From the NCBI GenBank assembly GCA_031280955.1, contig JAITGA010000009.1:37746-101745 (forward strand): a stretch of 64,000 nt of DNA, written 5' to 3'. The stretch is from Lachnospiraceae bacterium. Its GTDB lineage: Bacteria > Bacillota > Clostridia > Lachnospirales > Lachnospiraceae. A program made the translations under genes and the position numbers. Below are positions 27,778-37,838 of this stretch, piece by piece (position 1 is the stretch's first letter; every line of letters starts with the position of its first letter). The notes under the pieces are model-generated. The model was not told where the DNA came from. It did not search any database and saw only the letters and a program-made list of their open reading frames with translations.

Positions 27778-28698
27778 ATGGACAAAATCGTCTTACTGGA
27801 TGGACATAGTATCTTAAACCGTGCCTTCTTCGGGATGCCGGAACTTACCAATTCCAAGGGTTTTCATACCAACGCCATCTATGGTTTCATGAATATCATG
27901 ATGAGGATTTTGGAAGAAGAAAGACCGGGATATCTGGCAGTCGCTTTTGATGACCGTACCCCCACCTTTCGCCATACCATTTATCAGGACTACAAAGCGA
28001 CCCGCAAACCAATGGCAGCGGAGCTTCGTGAGCAAGTTCCCGTGATGATGGAGCTGCTGGAGGCGATGAATGTCTGTGTGTTGGTGAAGCCGGGATTGGA
28101 GGCAGATGATATCCTGGGTACGATAGCGGTAAGTGCTGAAGCTAAAGGGATGGCGGTGTCGATAATCTCAGGTGACAAGGATTTGTTGCAAATTGCTTCT
28201 TCATTGGTAAAAATACGTATCCCCAAGACCAAGGGCGGGCGGGCTGTGATCGAGGATTACTACGCTGATGATGTGGAAAAAGCTTATCAAGTCACCCCGA
28301 AACAGTTCATTGATGTCAAGGCATTGATGGGTGATCCATCCGATAATATCCCCGGTGTACCCAAAATCGGGATCAAAACTGCTACTGAGCTGGTGGTTCG
28401 TTTCGGCTCACTCAAAGGAATCTATGAAAACCTTGATGATATCACCAAGGCAGCGGTCAAGGAGTCCCTCAGTGAGAACAAGGAACTGGCTTTTCTAAGT
28501 CAGGAACTGGCCACTATTGCCACTAGTGCTGAGGTTGAGTTTGATTATCAGAAAGCAAAGCATGGCAGTTTGTTCACCGACTCAGCGTTGCCTATCCTAA
28601 AGAAACTGGAGTTTAGTCATTATTTGGACAAATATAATACTACGGCGGCAGTCGCCAAGACAGAAGTAGCAGAGCAGCTGACCTTTGATTTCGGATAG
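27778..28698 (+). CDS. Stand-alone 5'-3' exonuclease (PolA N-terminal type)
   Basis: 306 residues covering only the flap-endonuclease domain of DNA polymerase I: LLDGHSILNRAF, AFDDRTPTFRH, DYKATR, the metal-binding cluster EADDILG, SGDKDLLQ and DPSDNIPGVPKIGIKTA. It would remove RNA primers or flaps. The 3'-5' exonuclease and polymerase parts are absent and the chain ends cleanly before coaE, the gene that usually follows polA in Clostridia. It could be a YpcP-like enzyme or a shortened polA. Confidence 0.88.
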   Translation: MDKIVLLDGHSILNRAFFGMPELTNSKGFHTNAIYGFMNIMMRILEEERPGYLAVAFDDRTPTFRHTIYQDYKATRKPMAAELREQVPVMMELLEAMNVCVLVKPGLEADDILGTIAVSAEAKGMAVSIISGDKDLLQIASSLVKIRIPKTKGGRAVIEDYYADDVEKAYQVTPKQFIDVKALMGDPSDNIPGVPKIGIKTATELVVRFGSLKGIYENLDDITKAAVKESLSENKELAFLSQELATIATSAEVEFDYQKAKHGSLFTDSALPILKKLEFSHYLDKYNTTAAVAKTEVAEQLTFDFG

Positions 28699-28704
28699 GA
28701 AAAG

Positions 28705-29295
28705 ATGCGTGTAATCGGCGTTACCGGCGGTATCGGGAGCGGGAAATCGACCTTGCTCACCCACATTGCCGCTTCACACAACTCAATTGTCATTAGTGCC
28801 GACAGCGTTGCTCGTCTCCTTTGTGAGCCGGGGCAAGTTTGTCATGTGCCGATGCTTACCTTGCTCGGTCGTGATATCCTCGATGACGAGGGTAAGTTCA
28901 AACGTCATCAGATGGCAAAATTGGTCTTTGGCAATCCAAAGTTGCGTAGTGAAGTAAATGCCATTATTCATCCGCAGGTAAAGGAGTATATTGAGACAAT
29001 AATCGCCACAGAGGCAAAGAGAGCCGTCATCGACTTTCTTTTCATTGAGGCGGCATTGTTAATTGAAGACGAATATGATAAAATCGTGAATGAACTTTGG
29101 TATATATATGCAAGTGAGGCTACTCGTCGGCGGCGGGTAATGGAAAGCCGTGGATATAGCAGCGAAGCGGTAAGCTCGATTATCGAATGTCAGCTTTCGG
29201 AGCAAGAATTTAGGGAGCGTTGTCAGGTAGTGATAGACAACGAAGATGGTATAGAAAAGGCTTTATCACAAGTAGAAGCAAAGTTGAGGAAGTAA
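28705..29295 (+). CDS. coaE: Dephospho-CoA kinase
   Basis: Last step of coenzyme A synthesis. 196 residues with P-loop GGIGSGKST at the N-terminus, SADSVARLL, the CoA-site stretch INAIIHP-like (VNAIIHPQV) and R-rich lid RRRRVMESRG. Six bases after the exonuclease stop; operon member. Confidence 0.95.
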   Translation: MRVIGVTGGIGSGKSTLLTHIAASHNSIVISADSVARLLCEPGQVCHVPMLTLLGRDILDDEGKFKRHQMAKLVFGNPKLRSEVNAIIHPQVKEYIETIIATEAKRAVIDFLFIEAALLIEDEYDKIVNELWYIYASEATRRRRVMESRGYSSEAVSSIIECQLSEQEFRERCQVVIDNEDGIEKALSQVEAKLRK

Positions 29296-29298
29296 GCG

Positions 29299-31377
29299 GT
29301 GGCAGAAAGCAAAAAGTACCCGGGAAAAACAGTCTTTGGTCTTGATATCGGAACGCGAACTGTCGTCGGGACGGTAGGCTACAAGAAAGGCAATGAATTT
29401 TGTGTGATTGCCCAGCGTAGTGTTGCTCATGATTCGCGGGCGATGATAGACGGGCAAATCCACGATATAATCAAGGTCGGTGAGACGGTGGCAAAGGTGA
29501 GGCGTGTTTTGGAAGAGGCGACGACCCTTTCCCTTGATGAGGTGTGCATTGCCGCGGCAGGACGAGTCCTGCGGACGGTCACTTGCCATGTCGAATGGCC
29601 GTTTGTACCTGAACGTGAAGTTACCAAGGAAGATATTTATGCGCTTGCGTCAATGGGGGTAGAACAAGCCTATGCCGATTTTGAAGCCCCCGCTGACACC
29701 GAAGCCCGCTTCTTTTGTGTCGGACACAGCATCGTCCGCTATTATCTCAATGGCTATCAAATCGGCAATTTGGAGGGACACAAAGCAAAGGTAATCGGTG
29801 CTGATGTCATTGCCACCTTTTTGCCCGATGATGTTGTTAATGGTCTCTATCGTACTGTTGAGCAAGCCGAACTCGATATCGTCAGCATGACCCTTGAACC
29901 TATCGCCGCCATTCAAGTTGCCATACCTGAGAAGTATCGGATGCTCAATATCGCCCTCGTCGATGTCGGGGCAGGGACTAGTGATATCTCGATATCCAAA
30001 GACGGCAGTATCATTGCTTATGGGATGATTGCCAAAGCCGGTGATGCCTTGACCGAGGTTATCGCCGCCAGTTGTCTGGTTGATTTCGCTACTGCGGAGC
30101 AAATGAAGCACGATGCCGGGGAAATGGATGTCGTGACTTACAAGGATATCATGTTTTTGCCACAGGATATGCCCAAGGAAAAAGTCTTGGAAATGGTCGA
30201 TGATGTCCTAAAAGAGATGGCGCGCGATGTTGCCGAAGCGATACGCAGTCTCAATGGCGGCAAGTCGGTAAGTGCGGTTTTCGTAGTCGGCGGCGGCGGT
30301 AAAATCCCCGGATATACCGCAGCTCTTGCTGATGAACTGGGGATAGCCCGTGAGCGTGTTGCCTTGCGGGGCGAAGAAGTGATGCAGGAGATAGTCTTTG
30401 AAGAAGTGGGGATGAAAAAGGATTCACTATTAGTGACACCGATTGGTATTTGCCTTAACTATTATGAGCAAAGCAACAATTTCATCTTCGTCAGTTTCAA
30501 CGGACAACGCCTCAAAATATATGATAATAACCGTCTTTCGGTGGTCGATGCCGCGATTCAGGCGCAGTTTCCCAATGATGCTTTTTTCCCGCGCCGGGGG
30601 AAAGCGTTGGTGTTTCAACTGGACGGCAGTAGCCGCATGGTACGTGGTCAAGCGGGTGAAACAGCGGAAATCACCGTCAATGGTGAGGCGGCTGACATCC
30701 ACACCCCCATCCATAGCAATGATGTGATAGTGGTCAAGGAATCGACGGCAGGGGAAGCAGGGAAGGCAACGCTTGCCAATATCAAAGAGTTGAAAGACAG
30801 TATCGTAGTAATCATCAATGGCACGGAGTATGAACTGCCACGCCCGGTGTGGGTAGGCGGTGAGTTGAAGCCGATGGAATATGAGATATCTGAGGGTGAT
30901 GAAATAGAGTTGGCGTATTACTATACCGTGGGACAGATAGCGGGTCTGATGGGAGTAGCCCTGACGGTTGACGATGATATCCTTGTCAATGAAAAGGAAG
31001 CTGACCGCAAATCGCAGGTATATGACAATTTCACCGTGACATGGACACTTACCGAGGATAGTGATACCGGGGAAGCATCGGCATTTCTCCGCCGCGGCAA
31101 AGGACAGGCAAAAAACACCCGCAAGGCAAAGGGAGGCAGGAAAAGTACGGCAAATGCAGGAGAAGAAGCAACTTCATTGACCGTATCGGTCAATAGCTCA
31201 TCAGTATTGCTTTCAGGGAAGTCAGATTATGTCTTCGTGGATGTCTTTGAGTACTTCGATTTTGACTTAAATGGAGCGAGGGGACGGCATATCATCACGA
31301 AACTCAATGGGCGGGTGGCACAGTTCATGGAGCCGTTGGCAGAGGGAGATGTGATTGATGTCTTCTGGGATGATTAG
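29299..31377 (+). CDS. FtsA/PilM-like actin-fold protein
   Basis: 692 residues. The actin-like ATPase domain (about 10-370) has phosphate-1 GLDIGTRTVVGTV, phosphate-2 ALVDVGAGTSDISI and adenosine motif FVVGGGGKIPGY. A long C-terminal extension with two beta-rich regions and a basic KGRGK-type linker follows. This FtsA-like family, longer than classical FtsA, is found in Clostridia beside coaE. The start is a GTG with GAGGAAG upstream, three bases after coaE. Likely a cell-division or morphogenesis role, not proven. Confidence 0.85.
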   Translation: MAESKKYPGKTVFGLDIGTRTVVGTVGYKKGNEFCVIAQRSVAHDSRAMIDGQIHDIIKVGETVAKVRRVLEEATTLSLDEVCIAAAGRVLRTVTCHVEWPFVPEREVTKEDIYALASMGVEQAYADFEAPADTEARFFCVGHSIVRYYLNGYQIGNLEGHKAKVIGADVIATFLPDDVVNGLYRTVEQAELDIVSMTLEPIAAIQVAIPEKYRMLNIALVDVGAGTSDISISKDGSIIAYGMIAKAGDALTEVIAASCLVDFATAEQMKHDAGEMDVVTYKDIMFLPQDMPKEKVLEMVDDVLKEMARDVAEAIRSLNGGKSVSAVFVVGGGGKIPGYTAALADELGIARERVALRGEEVMQEIVFEEVGMKKDSLLVTPIGICLNYYEQSNNFIFVSFNGQRLKIYDNNRLSVVDAAIQAQFPNDAFFPRRGKALVFQLDGSSRMVRGQAGETAEITVNGEAADIHTPIHSNDVIVVKESTAGEAGKATLANIKELKDSIVVIINGTEYELPRPVWVGGELKPMEYEISEGDEIELAYYYTVGQIAGLMGVALTVDDDILVNEKEADRKSQVYDNFTVTWTLTEDSDTGEASAFLRRGKGQAKNTRKAKGGRKSTANAGEEATSLTVSVNSSSVLLSGKSDYVFVDVFEYFDFDLNGARGRHIITKLNGRVAQFMEPLAEGDVIDVFWDD

Positions 31378-31436
31378 TTTACCGGTAAAGCGGATGGGGA
31401 TTTTCCCATAAATATACGATTGGAAGTAAAACCTAA

Positions 31437-32231
31437 ATGCAACTAATGAGCATTGCCAGCGGCAGCAGCGGCAATTGTATTTATATTGGCTCTGACAAAA
31501 CCCATATCTTGATAGATGCGGGAATCAGCGGCAAACGGATCGAAGCAGGACTCAATTCTATCGGGATATCCGGTCATGATATTGATGCTATTTTTGTCAC
31601 CCATGAACATAGTGACCATATCAACTGCCTGGGGGTAATGGCACGGCGGTATCACACCCCGATTATGGCTACAAAAGGGACGATGAAGACGATTAAAAGC
31701 GGCAGATGCGGGCGGGTTGATGATGATTTGCTCCATCTGATTAGCGCCGATGTCCCACTCAATATCAAGGACATAGTCATCAATCCACTAAGAATATCCC
31801 ATGATGCGGCTGAACCGGTGGCGTACCGGGTCGGTGATGGAAAGACCCGAATCGGTATCGTTACTGATTTGGGGATATATGATGATTATACGATAAGCTC
31901 CATGCAAGATATGGATGTTTTGTTCTTAGAATCAAATCATGATGTGCGCATGTTGGAAGCCGGAAATTACCCATATTTTTTGAAGCAAAGAATCCTAAGC
32001 CAGCACGGTCATCTTTCCAATGAAACCGCAGGGAAACTACTCTGCCGTCTCCTGCACGGCGGCTTGAAAATGGTGATGCTCGGACATCTGAGTCAGGAAA
32101 ACAACCTCCCCGAACTGGCATATGAAACGGTCAAGGTCGAGTTGGAAATGGGCAAAAGCGGTTTCCGGATTGACGATTTCCCGATCAAAATCGCCCCCCG
32201 CAGCATGTGTTCAGCGGTGGTGGAGGTGTAA
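31437..32231 (+). CDS. walJ: MBL-fold hydrolase WalJ/YycJ
   Basis: 264 residues. SIASGSSGNCIYI at the N-terminus and THEHSDHINCL are typical for the WalJ (YycJ) group of metallo-beta-lactamase-fold 5'-3' exonucleases thought to act in DNA processing or cell-division coordination. Other metal ligands lie in TDLGIYDD and LGHLSQENN. A weak ATGGG/CCCAT hairpin (31394-31409) lies between it and the preceding gene. Confidence 0.88.
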   Translation: MQLMSIASGSSGNCIYIGSDKTHILIDAGISGKRIEAGLNSIGISGHDIDAIFVTHEHSDHINCLGVMARRYHTPIMATKGTMKTIKSGRCGRVDDDLLHLISADVPLNIKDIVINPLRISHDAAEPVAYRVGDGKTRIGIVTDLGIYDDYTISSMQDMDVLFLESNHDVRMLEAGNYPYFLKQRILSQHGHLSNETAGKLLCRLLHGGLKMVMLGHLSQENNLPELAYETVKVELEMGKSGFRIDDFPIKIAPRSMCSAVVEV

Positions 32232-32242
32232 CTATTGCTACA

Positions 32243-32270
32243 CCAATTAAACTTTGCCAAATTTAGTTGG
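32243..32270. terminator. Hairpin between convergent genes
   Basis: CCAATTAAA and TTTAGTTGG pair over nine positions with one wobble. It sits between walJ and the GH5 gene and can serve both directions. Confidence 0.5.
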
Positions 32271-32277
32271 AGGAGCA

Positions 32278-33270
32278 TTACTCCATATTCTCTTTCATCA
32301 ACGCCAGTAATTCGCCGTCAACCATGAAGCCGTCCATATCTCTAAATTTCGTGCCGGGGCGGTTATGTTCGACTATCCCGAACGGACCTTTGAAGTTCCA
32401 GAGTGCATAACCCCAACCAAATTCTTTGTAAACGGACAACAAATCTGAAAGCCAACGAATGGCGATATCGTTAGGTGTTTGGTTATAGCAACCGAACTCA
32501 CCGATGATGATTTCGACACCTTGCTTTTCCACATCCCGCCACGGCTGATAAAACTCAATCAATGCATCCCGATCCCAGTACTGTTCATCATCTGATATAC
32601 CGGGGTAAACCGGCTCAATCCACTCCATCTCATCGCCACACCATCCCGCTTGATTGTGACTGATTTGAAAGGGGGTGTAACCCCTGCCGCTGTGAATGAC
32701 CCCTGCATCCGCCATTTCCGGCATTGCTTCATGCCCCCCGCCGACACCGTCGATGACTATCGGGCGGTCAGGGTCGATCGCTTTGATGGCAGCGATGGTA
32801 GGACGCATGATTTGTTGATGAATATCACGTGTAAAGCCATATTTGCCCACATCAGGCGGCTCATTCAAGAGGTCAAAGCTCATTTCCGTAGCGGATATAC
32901 CCTGATACCGCCGTGCCAGCTTCTCCCATAAGAATACAAAAGCTTGGAAAGCCTCTTCATCTTTCCAGAGATTGTGCTTTTCCAGATGATTGGCATTGAT
33001 GCAGTATCCCGGAGCACGGTGTAGATTGAGGCAGACATGCAGTCCGAACTTTTTGCACGTTTCATAATAATGGTCAATCAGAGCGAATTTTTCCTCAATC
33101 GGTTCAGTGTAGTTGAAGCCATCTGTCCAAAAACGATAATCCATCGGAATCCGGATGTAGTTGAAACCGTGCTTGGCGATGAAATCAAGCTCCCGTTCAT
33201 TTATTGCCGCAGGATTGTCAGCGTAGGACTTGGAAAACATATAGAGCATATTAAAACCATGATATTTCAT
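32278..33270 (-). CDS. Glycoside hydrolase family 5 (cellulase-like)
   Basis: 330 residues from the ATG at 33270, which has a GGAGG upstream; the frame is open further upstream but overlaps the neighbour's leader. A TIM-barrel GH5 pattern: GFNYIRIPMDY, HVCLNLHRAPGY, the acid/base glutamate in FDLLNEPPD, and the nucleophile glutamate in EIIIGEFGCYN. No signal peptide, so it acts in the cytosol, probably on short beta-glucosides or gluco-/manno-oligosaccharides. Confidence 0.9.
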   Translation of the reverse strand: MKYHGFNMLYMFSKSYADNPAAINERELDFIAKHGFNYIRIPMDYRFWTDGFNYTEPIEEKFALIDHYYETCKKFGLHVCLNLHRAPGYCINANHLEKHNLWKDEEAFQAFVFLWEKLARRYQGISATEMSFDLLNEPPDVGKYGFTRDIHQQIMRPTIAAIKAIDPDRPIVIDGVGGGHEAMPEMADAGVIHSGRGYTPFQISHNQAGWCGDEMEWIEPVYPGISDDEQYWDRDALIEFYQPWRDVEKQGVEIIIGEFGCYNQTPNDIAIRWLSDLLSVYKEFGWGYALWNFKGPFGIVEHNRPGTKFRDMDGFMVDGELLALMKENME

Positions 33271-33399
33271 ATGAGTATTACCTCCTGAGTGATTTGCTGT
33301 TTCCATCATACTACTTATGGAGAAAAGGAGCAAGTGGTGCGGGCAGTTTACAAAGCTCTCCCAATTACATATAATGAAACAATAGGAGTGGAAGCCAAC

Positions 33400-35103
33400 A
33401 TGAAAATCATCAAACACATTGCCAGAGTCTTTCTGATGACAGTCATAGTCTTGTTGTTGTCACTTTCCTATACAGACAAAGACCCGGTGATTCGTGAGGA
33501 TTACCCTTTGGCAGAAGAGCCTTTGCCCATTCCCGAACCTGAACCCGCTCCTTTACCCGAACCTGAACCTGAGCCTGAACCCGAACCTGAGCCTGAACCC
33601 GAGCCATATCCTTGGGAGGTTTTTCATGCTTATCATATCGCCGAAAGCGACCCTGCCAATCTTTCGTTTGTTTATGATATCCGTATCGACGGTGAAAACG
33701 TGGAATCGTATCTAAGCCCCGATCCGATTGTATTCAAATTACCCGAGTACTATACCGAGATGGCAGGGGTTACGACTTTTCGCGGTAATAATTTCCGTGA
33801 CAATGCTACTTGGGGGACGGCAGTAGTAGCCGAAGAGAAGCTGACAGAGGCATACCGATTATCAACCGGTAGTCTTGGACGTTGGACGGGGGTGGGGTGG
33901 TCAGGGCAACCGGCGATTATCGCCTGGGATTTTGATGTTCAGCAGCAGATGAATATCCTACCTGAGAAAAAGGACAAAGTAGGTTTAATCGAGGTAATCC
34001 AAGGAGCAATGGATGGTTATATTTACTTCTTTGACCTTGAAGACGGACAAGCGACACGAAATCGGCTGTGGTTCGGGCAACCGATCAAGGGCGGCGTGAC
34101 GATTGACCCACGGGGATATCCGCTGCTTTACTTCGGACAAGGGGATGAAGTAGAGACTAATCGGATGGGTTTTTTCATTTACTCGCTGATTGATTTTACC
34201 CAGCTTCACTTCATCAATGGACGCAGTAATTTTGCTCATCGTGGTTGGGCAGCTTTTGACTCCAACCCGCTTTTCGATATCGACAATGACCGAATGTATC
34301 TGTGGGGTGAAAATGGGGTTTTTCATAATGTAAAACTCAACACTGACTATGACCGTAGTGAGGGAACAATCGCCATTGACCCGGAAATCATCCTTTATCG
34401 TTATCGTCCCGCAGGCGGCAGACAGCTGGGTGTCGAGGGTTCACCCTCGGCTTTTGCTCATTATATCTGGGCATCTGACAATAGCGGCATAATTCAATGT
34501 ATCGACTTGATGACCATGTCTCCCGCATGGGTCTACGATGGTTTGGATGATACCGATTCCTCGGTGGTTTTGGAATGGGATGAAGAAGAGGAACGGCTCT
34601 TTCTTTATTCGGGAACAGAGGTCAAGAAGGCGAACGGATATGCTTATCTACGTAAGCTTTGCGCCGCTACCGGGGAAACCCAGTGGCAGCATCAATGGCC
34701 ATGTCTAACCGATCTTGCCGTCACCGGCGGAGCGATTGCGACAGTCCTGGTCGGCAAGGGTGATATATCTGATATTGTCGTGTATTGGGTCGGCAAGCTC
34801 CGTGGCTATAGTTCCGGTGGGGTCATCGTCGCATATGACAAAAAAAGTGGTGAAGTGGTATGGGAGCAGTTTATGTCTACATACGGTTGGAGTTCGCCGC
34901 TCGCCATTTACAACGAAGACGGCACGTCGTATTTGATAATCAGTGATGCAGGAGGAACAATGTATTTGTTGCGGGGGACGACAGGTGAAATCCTTGACCG
35001 TATCAATCTCGGGGGAAATATTGAGGCTTCCCCTGCGGTTTGGAACAATATGATCGTCGTCGGTACACGCGGACAGCGGATATTTGGGATTGAGGTATCG
35101 TAA
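33400..35103 (+). CDS. Membrane-anchored PQQ-like beta-propeller protein
   Basis: About 567 residues. One N-terminal membrane helix (VFLMTVIVLLLSL) is followed by a Pro-Glu repeat spacer (alternating EP for about 30 residues) and a large extracellular domain with repeated Trp/Gly-rich strands (GVTIDPRGYPLLYFG, YIWASDNSGIIQCID, GGVIVAYDKKSGEVVWEQF) of the PQQ-repeat type. The start ATG at 33400 has AGGAGTG upstream. The frame opens at 33289 but that part is not protein-like. Perhaps a surface structural or sensor protein. Confidence 0.8.
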   Translation: MKIIKHIARVFLMTVIVLLLSLSYTDKDPVIREDYPLAEEPLPIPEPEPAPLPEPEPEPEPEPEPEPEPYPWEVFHAYHIAESDPANLSFVYDIRIDGENVESYLSPDPIVFKLPEYYTEMAGVTTFRGNNFRDNATWGTAVVAEEKLTEAYRLSTGSLGRWTGVGWSGQPAIIAWDFDVQQQMNILPEKKDKVGLIEVIQGAMDGYIYFFDLEDGQATRNRLWFGQPIKGGVTIDPRGYPLLYFGQGDEVETNRMGFFIYSLIDFTQLHFINGRSNFAHRGWAAFDSNPLFDIDNDRMYLWGENGVFHNVKLNTDYDRSEGTIAIDPEIILYRYRPAGGRQLGVEGSPSAFAHYIWASDNSGIIQCIDLMTMSPAWVYDGLDDTDSSVVLEWDEEEERLFLYSGTEVKKANGYAYLRKLCAATGETQWQHQWPCLTDLAVTGGAIATVLVGKGDISDIVVYWVGKLRGYSSGGVIVAYDKKSGEVVWEQFMSTYGWSSPLAIYNEDGTSYLIISDAGGTMYLLRGTTGEILDRINLGGNIEASPAVWNNMIVVGTRGQRIFGIEVS

Positions 35104-35169
35104 GGGATATAGAGCAGTAGATGATAAATGAAGCAATAACATAAGGGAAGCAAGCAAAGGAGGAAGCAA

Positions 35170-36108
35170 ATGAAAATCTTTATCACCGGCGGGACCGGCT
35201 GTATCGGTCAGTATGTATCGGCACTTTCGGCGCAGCGGGGGCATGAGACGCTAGTATTGTCTCGTGAACCCAACAGTTATGCACCGATGGCACAAATGGA
35301 AAACATCACCTTGGTAAAAGGGGAAATGGCAGACTATGATTTGATGCGCCAATATGTCGCAGGTTGTGATGCCGTCATCCACATTGCCCTCGGTTGGGGA
35401 TTGTCACCGTCTTTGATGATGCAAAATGACACTGCCATCACCGCCAATCTTATGGAAATATCAGAAAAAGCAGGGGTGAAGAAGTTTCTTTATACCAGCA
35501 GCGTAGCGGCGTTCGGTCATGCTCTGCCGGATATTGATGAAACTTATGCCTGTATGCCGATCGATATTTACGGAAGTACGAAAGCAGCCTCTGATGCTTA
35601 TGTAATCGGCTTTTGTAAATACTACGGCGATGCCGACAACCCCGAAAAGCCCGTGACGATGAAACGTAATGTCATTCGTCCCGGCTATACCTTTGCCAAT
35701 CCGCTTTATCCCGGAGCAACAGTACAAAAGGATACCCGCTTCCGTGATATCGCTAGCGCCGTGGTCAAAAATGAGCCAATTCACCTAATCAAGCATGACG
35801 GTACGCAGTTCATGTCGTCAGAGCAAATTGCCGAAGTATATCTGGCGATTATCGAAAGTGATCTCAATGAAGAAATCTTCATGGCACTGGCGACAAACTT
35901 CATGACTTGGGAGCAAATCGCCCGCATGACAATAGCTGAGTATCCGGAGACGAAAGCGGAGATAGTACTGGAGGATAAAGGGTGGAACTCTTCCCCGAAT
36001 CTTTATAGTGTGGACAAAATTAAGCGTACCTTTGGGCTGGAGTATGACGGCACGGAGGAAGTGAAAAAGCACATTCGCTTCAGTCTCGAAGAGGCGATGC
36101 GCAAGTAA
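35170..36108 (+). CDS. NAD-dependent epimerase/dehydratase
   Basis: 312-residue extended SDR: NAD-binding ITGGTGCIGQ, CDAVIHIA, active-site S-Y-K as LYTSSVAAFG and IYGSTKAASDAY. AAGGAGGAAGC precedes the ATG. The substrate, probably a nucleotide sugar or related alcohol, cannot be told. Confidence 0.88.
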   Translation: MKIFITGGTGCIGQYVSALSAQRGHETLVLSREPNSYAPMAQMENITLVKGEMADYDLMRQYVAGCDAVIHIALGWGLSPSLMMQNDTAITANLMEISEKAGVKKFLYTSSVAAFGHALPDIDETYACMPIDIYGSTKAASDAYVIGFCKYYGDADNPEKPVTMKRNVIRPGYTFANPLYPGATVQKDTRFRDIASAVVKNEPIHLIKHDGTQFMSSEQIAEVYLAIIESDLNEEIFMALATNFMTWEQIARMTIAEYPETKAEIVLEDKGWNSSPNLYSVDKIKRTFGLEYDGTEEVKKHIRFSLEEAMRK

Positions 36109-36137
36109 AACTTGATACTCAAGTAGAGAGTTGACTA

Positions 36138-36182
36138 AAACTACGAGTCTGCAAACTACGAGTTTGGAAACTACGAGTTTGG
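36138..36182. repeat. Tandem 15-bp repeat x3
   Basis: AAACTACGAGTCTGC, AAACTACGAGTTTGG and AAACTACGAGTTTGG lie head to tail in the short gap between the epimerase and MFS genes. No function is evident. Confidence 0.65.
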
Positions 36183-36248
36183 GAATCAAGAACTCGGGTA
36201 ACTTGAGCAGTAGTTGTTTGTGTTTGGTATTTTGAGGTAAAAAGCCGT

Positions 36249-37646
36249 ATGTCTATTTATAGACTTTTCAACCACACTTACAGGGATTATGTCGAAGACA
36301 GCGAGGTTTTACATCTGCTCAATGTCATAATCTTGTCGGTGGCAGTTGGCATGTTCTTATTCACAGCCCAAAGCGGAGTGGCATTTGCCGGATATGCTTC
36401 TGCTTTGGGTGCGGGTGAGTTCGCTTTTGGTCTTATTTCCGCCCTCCCGGTATTGGCAGGATTGTTGCAAATCCCCGCTTCTTACATGGCAGAAAAGACA
36501 GGCAAATATAAGAAGATGTTCATGGTGGGTGGGGTGATTCAACGCCTGTCATGGATTGCCGTGGCTTTCATTCCTTATCTATTCTCGGTCGGCGAGTCGG
36601 GGTTATGGGCGCTCATCGTCTTGGTGACGCTGGCGGCGATGAGTGGCTCATTTGTTGCCATTACCCATATTACCTTGATGGCAAGCGTGATCCCGGGAGC
36701 GATTAGAGGGCGGTATATTACCACTCGGCAGCGGGTATGTACGATTAGCTCGATGGTGGCAGGTCTTTTGATTGCCTTTGCCCTTGACTATATCCCCGGT
36801 TTTGCCGGATATACAGTCGTCTTTGCCATCGGCGGCGTGGCAGGTTTGATTGATATCCTAATGTATGCCCGCCTGCGTTTTCGTGATATTCCAAGTAAAC
36901 CCAAGGATTTTTCCCTCCTCGATGGTATCAAATCCAGTTTCAAGATTCCCAAGACTCGTGATTTCTTGCTCTTTTGGGCGTTTTGGAGTTTTGCCGTCAA
37001 TATCAGCGTTCCTTTTTTTAACAAATATGCCATCGATGTACTTTCTCTGTCATATATGAGCATGATCGTGTTCGGACAGATTGTGGCACAGATATTGACA
37101 CTCATCATCCTTTCCCGGTGGGGGGTATTCCTTGACCGCTATGGAAGTGTGCCGGTAATGATGATTTCCGCTTGTGCTTCTACGGTGGGGATGGTGGTGT
37201 GGTTGTGGGCAGTTCCGGGCAATGTCTGGCCGCTGTTCCTCTTCAATTTCCTCGGCGGCTTGTTTTGGTGTGCCAACGAAGCTACGATGGTCAACATGCA
37301 GCTTTCCCATACGCCGAAGTATGGGCGTACTGCGGCATTGGCGGTGTATGCGGTGCTTACCTCGGGAGCGGCAGGGATAGCCTTTATCATCGGCGGGGCT
37401 TTGTTGGAAGCTCTTTCCCCGGTGGTGGCAGGTTGGGAGCTTACCTTTATGGGAACGCCGTTTGACCATTACAAGCTTCTCTTCATTATTACGATGTTGC
37501 TTCGTTTCATCGTAATTGCCATTTTTCTACCACGGGTCTGGAACGAAAAGGGATACGGACTGCGAAAGGCGTATACCCTCGCATATCAAGATATGGCTAC
37601 ACGGCTGCGCTATGAGTTATCGAGAATAAGTTTTCGGAAGCGGTGA
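36249..37646 (+). CDS. MFS-type transporter
   Basis: 465 residues with about twelve hydrophobic segments. The loop after the second helix (YMAEKTGKYKKM) matches the MFS A-motif region and TLAAMSGSFVAITHITLMASVIP an inner helix. It looks like a major facilitator of unknown substrate; a GTAAAAAGC stretch precedes the ATG. Confidence 0.82.
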   Translation: MSIYRLFNHTYRDYVEDSEVLHLLNVIILSVAVGMFLFTAQSGVAFAGYASALGAGEFAFGLISALPVLAGLLQIPASYMAEKTGKYKKMFMVGGVIQRLSWIAVAFIPYLFSVGESGLWALIVLVTLAAMSGSFVAITHITLMASVIPGAIRGRYITTRQRVCTISSMVAGLLIAFALDYIPGFAGYTVVFAIGGVAGLIDILMYARLRFRDIPSKPKDFSLLDGIKSSFKIPKTRDFLLFWAFWSFAVNISVPFFNKYAIDVLSLSYMSMIVFGQIVAQILTLIILSRWGVFLDRYGSVPVMMISACASTVGMVVWLWAVPGNVWPLFLFNFLGGLFWCANEATMVNMQLSHTPKYGRTAALAVYAVLTSGAAGIAFIIGGALLEALSPVVAGWELTFMGTPFDHYKLLFIITMLLRFIVIAIFLPRVWNEKGYGLRKAYTLAYQDMATRLRYELSRISFRKR

Positions 37647-37651
37647 CCCGT

Positions 37652-37697
37652 TATTGCGGGCTCTGACTCGTCATTGCGGGCTTCGACCCGCAATCTC
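37652..37697. repeat. Dispersed palindromic repeat (GCAATGACG family)
   Basis: Two partial units; the second, ATTGCGGG-CTTCGA-CCCGCAAT (37673-37694), is a perfect 8-bp stem. The stem is the same as in the three in-frame insertions at 17934-18161. Confidence 0.8.
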
Positions 37698-37743
37698 ATC
37701 AACATAAATGAAGTAAGGATTAAAACTTATTCATTCCCAAAAG

Positions 37744-37772
37744 TTGCGCAAACAAAGTTTTCGTTATATAAT
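37744..37772 (+). promoter_or_regulatory. Promoter of darA
   Basis: TTGCGC (37744-37749), 17-bp spacer, TATAAT (37767-37772), about 65 bases before the ATG. Confidence 0.55.
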
Positions 37773-37838
37773 TAAGACAAATTTTCACATTATTATGTAA
37801 TTATATTTAGTTTTACTCAGGGAAAGGATGGTGCTTCC

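Noticed and set aside
33289..33399. N-terminal extension of the beta-propeller protein
   Set aside because: Overlaps the leader of the divergent GH5 gene; the signal-anchor starts at the ATG at 33400 with an AGGAG site.
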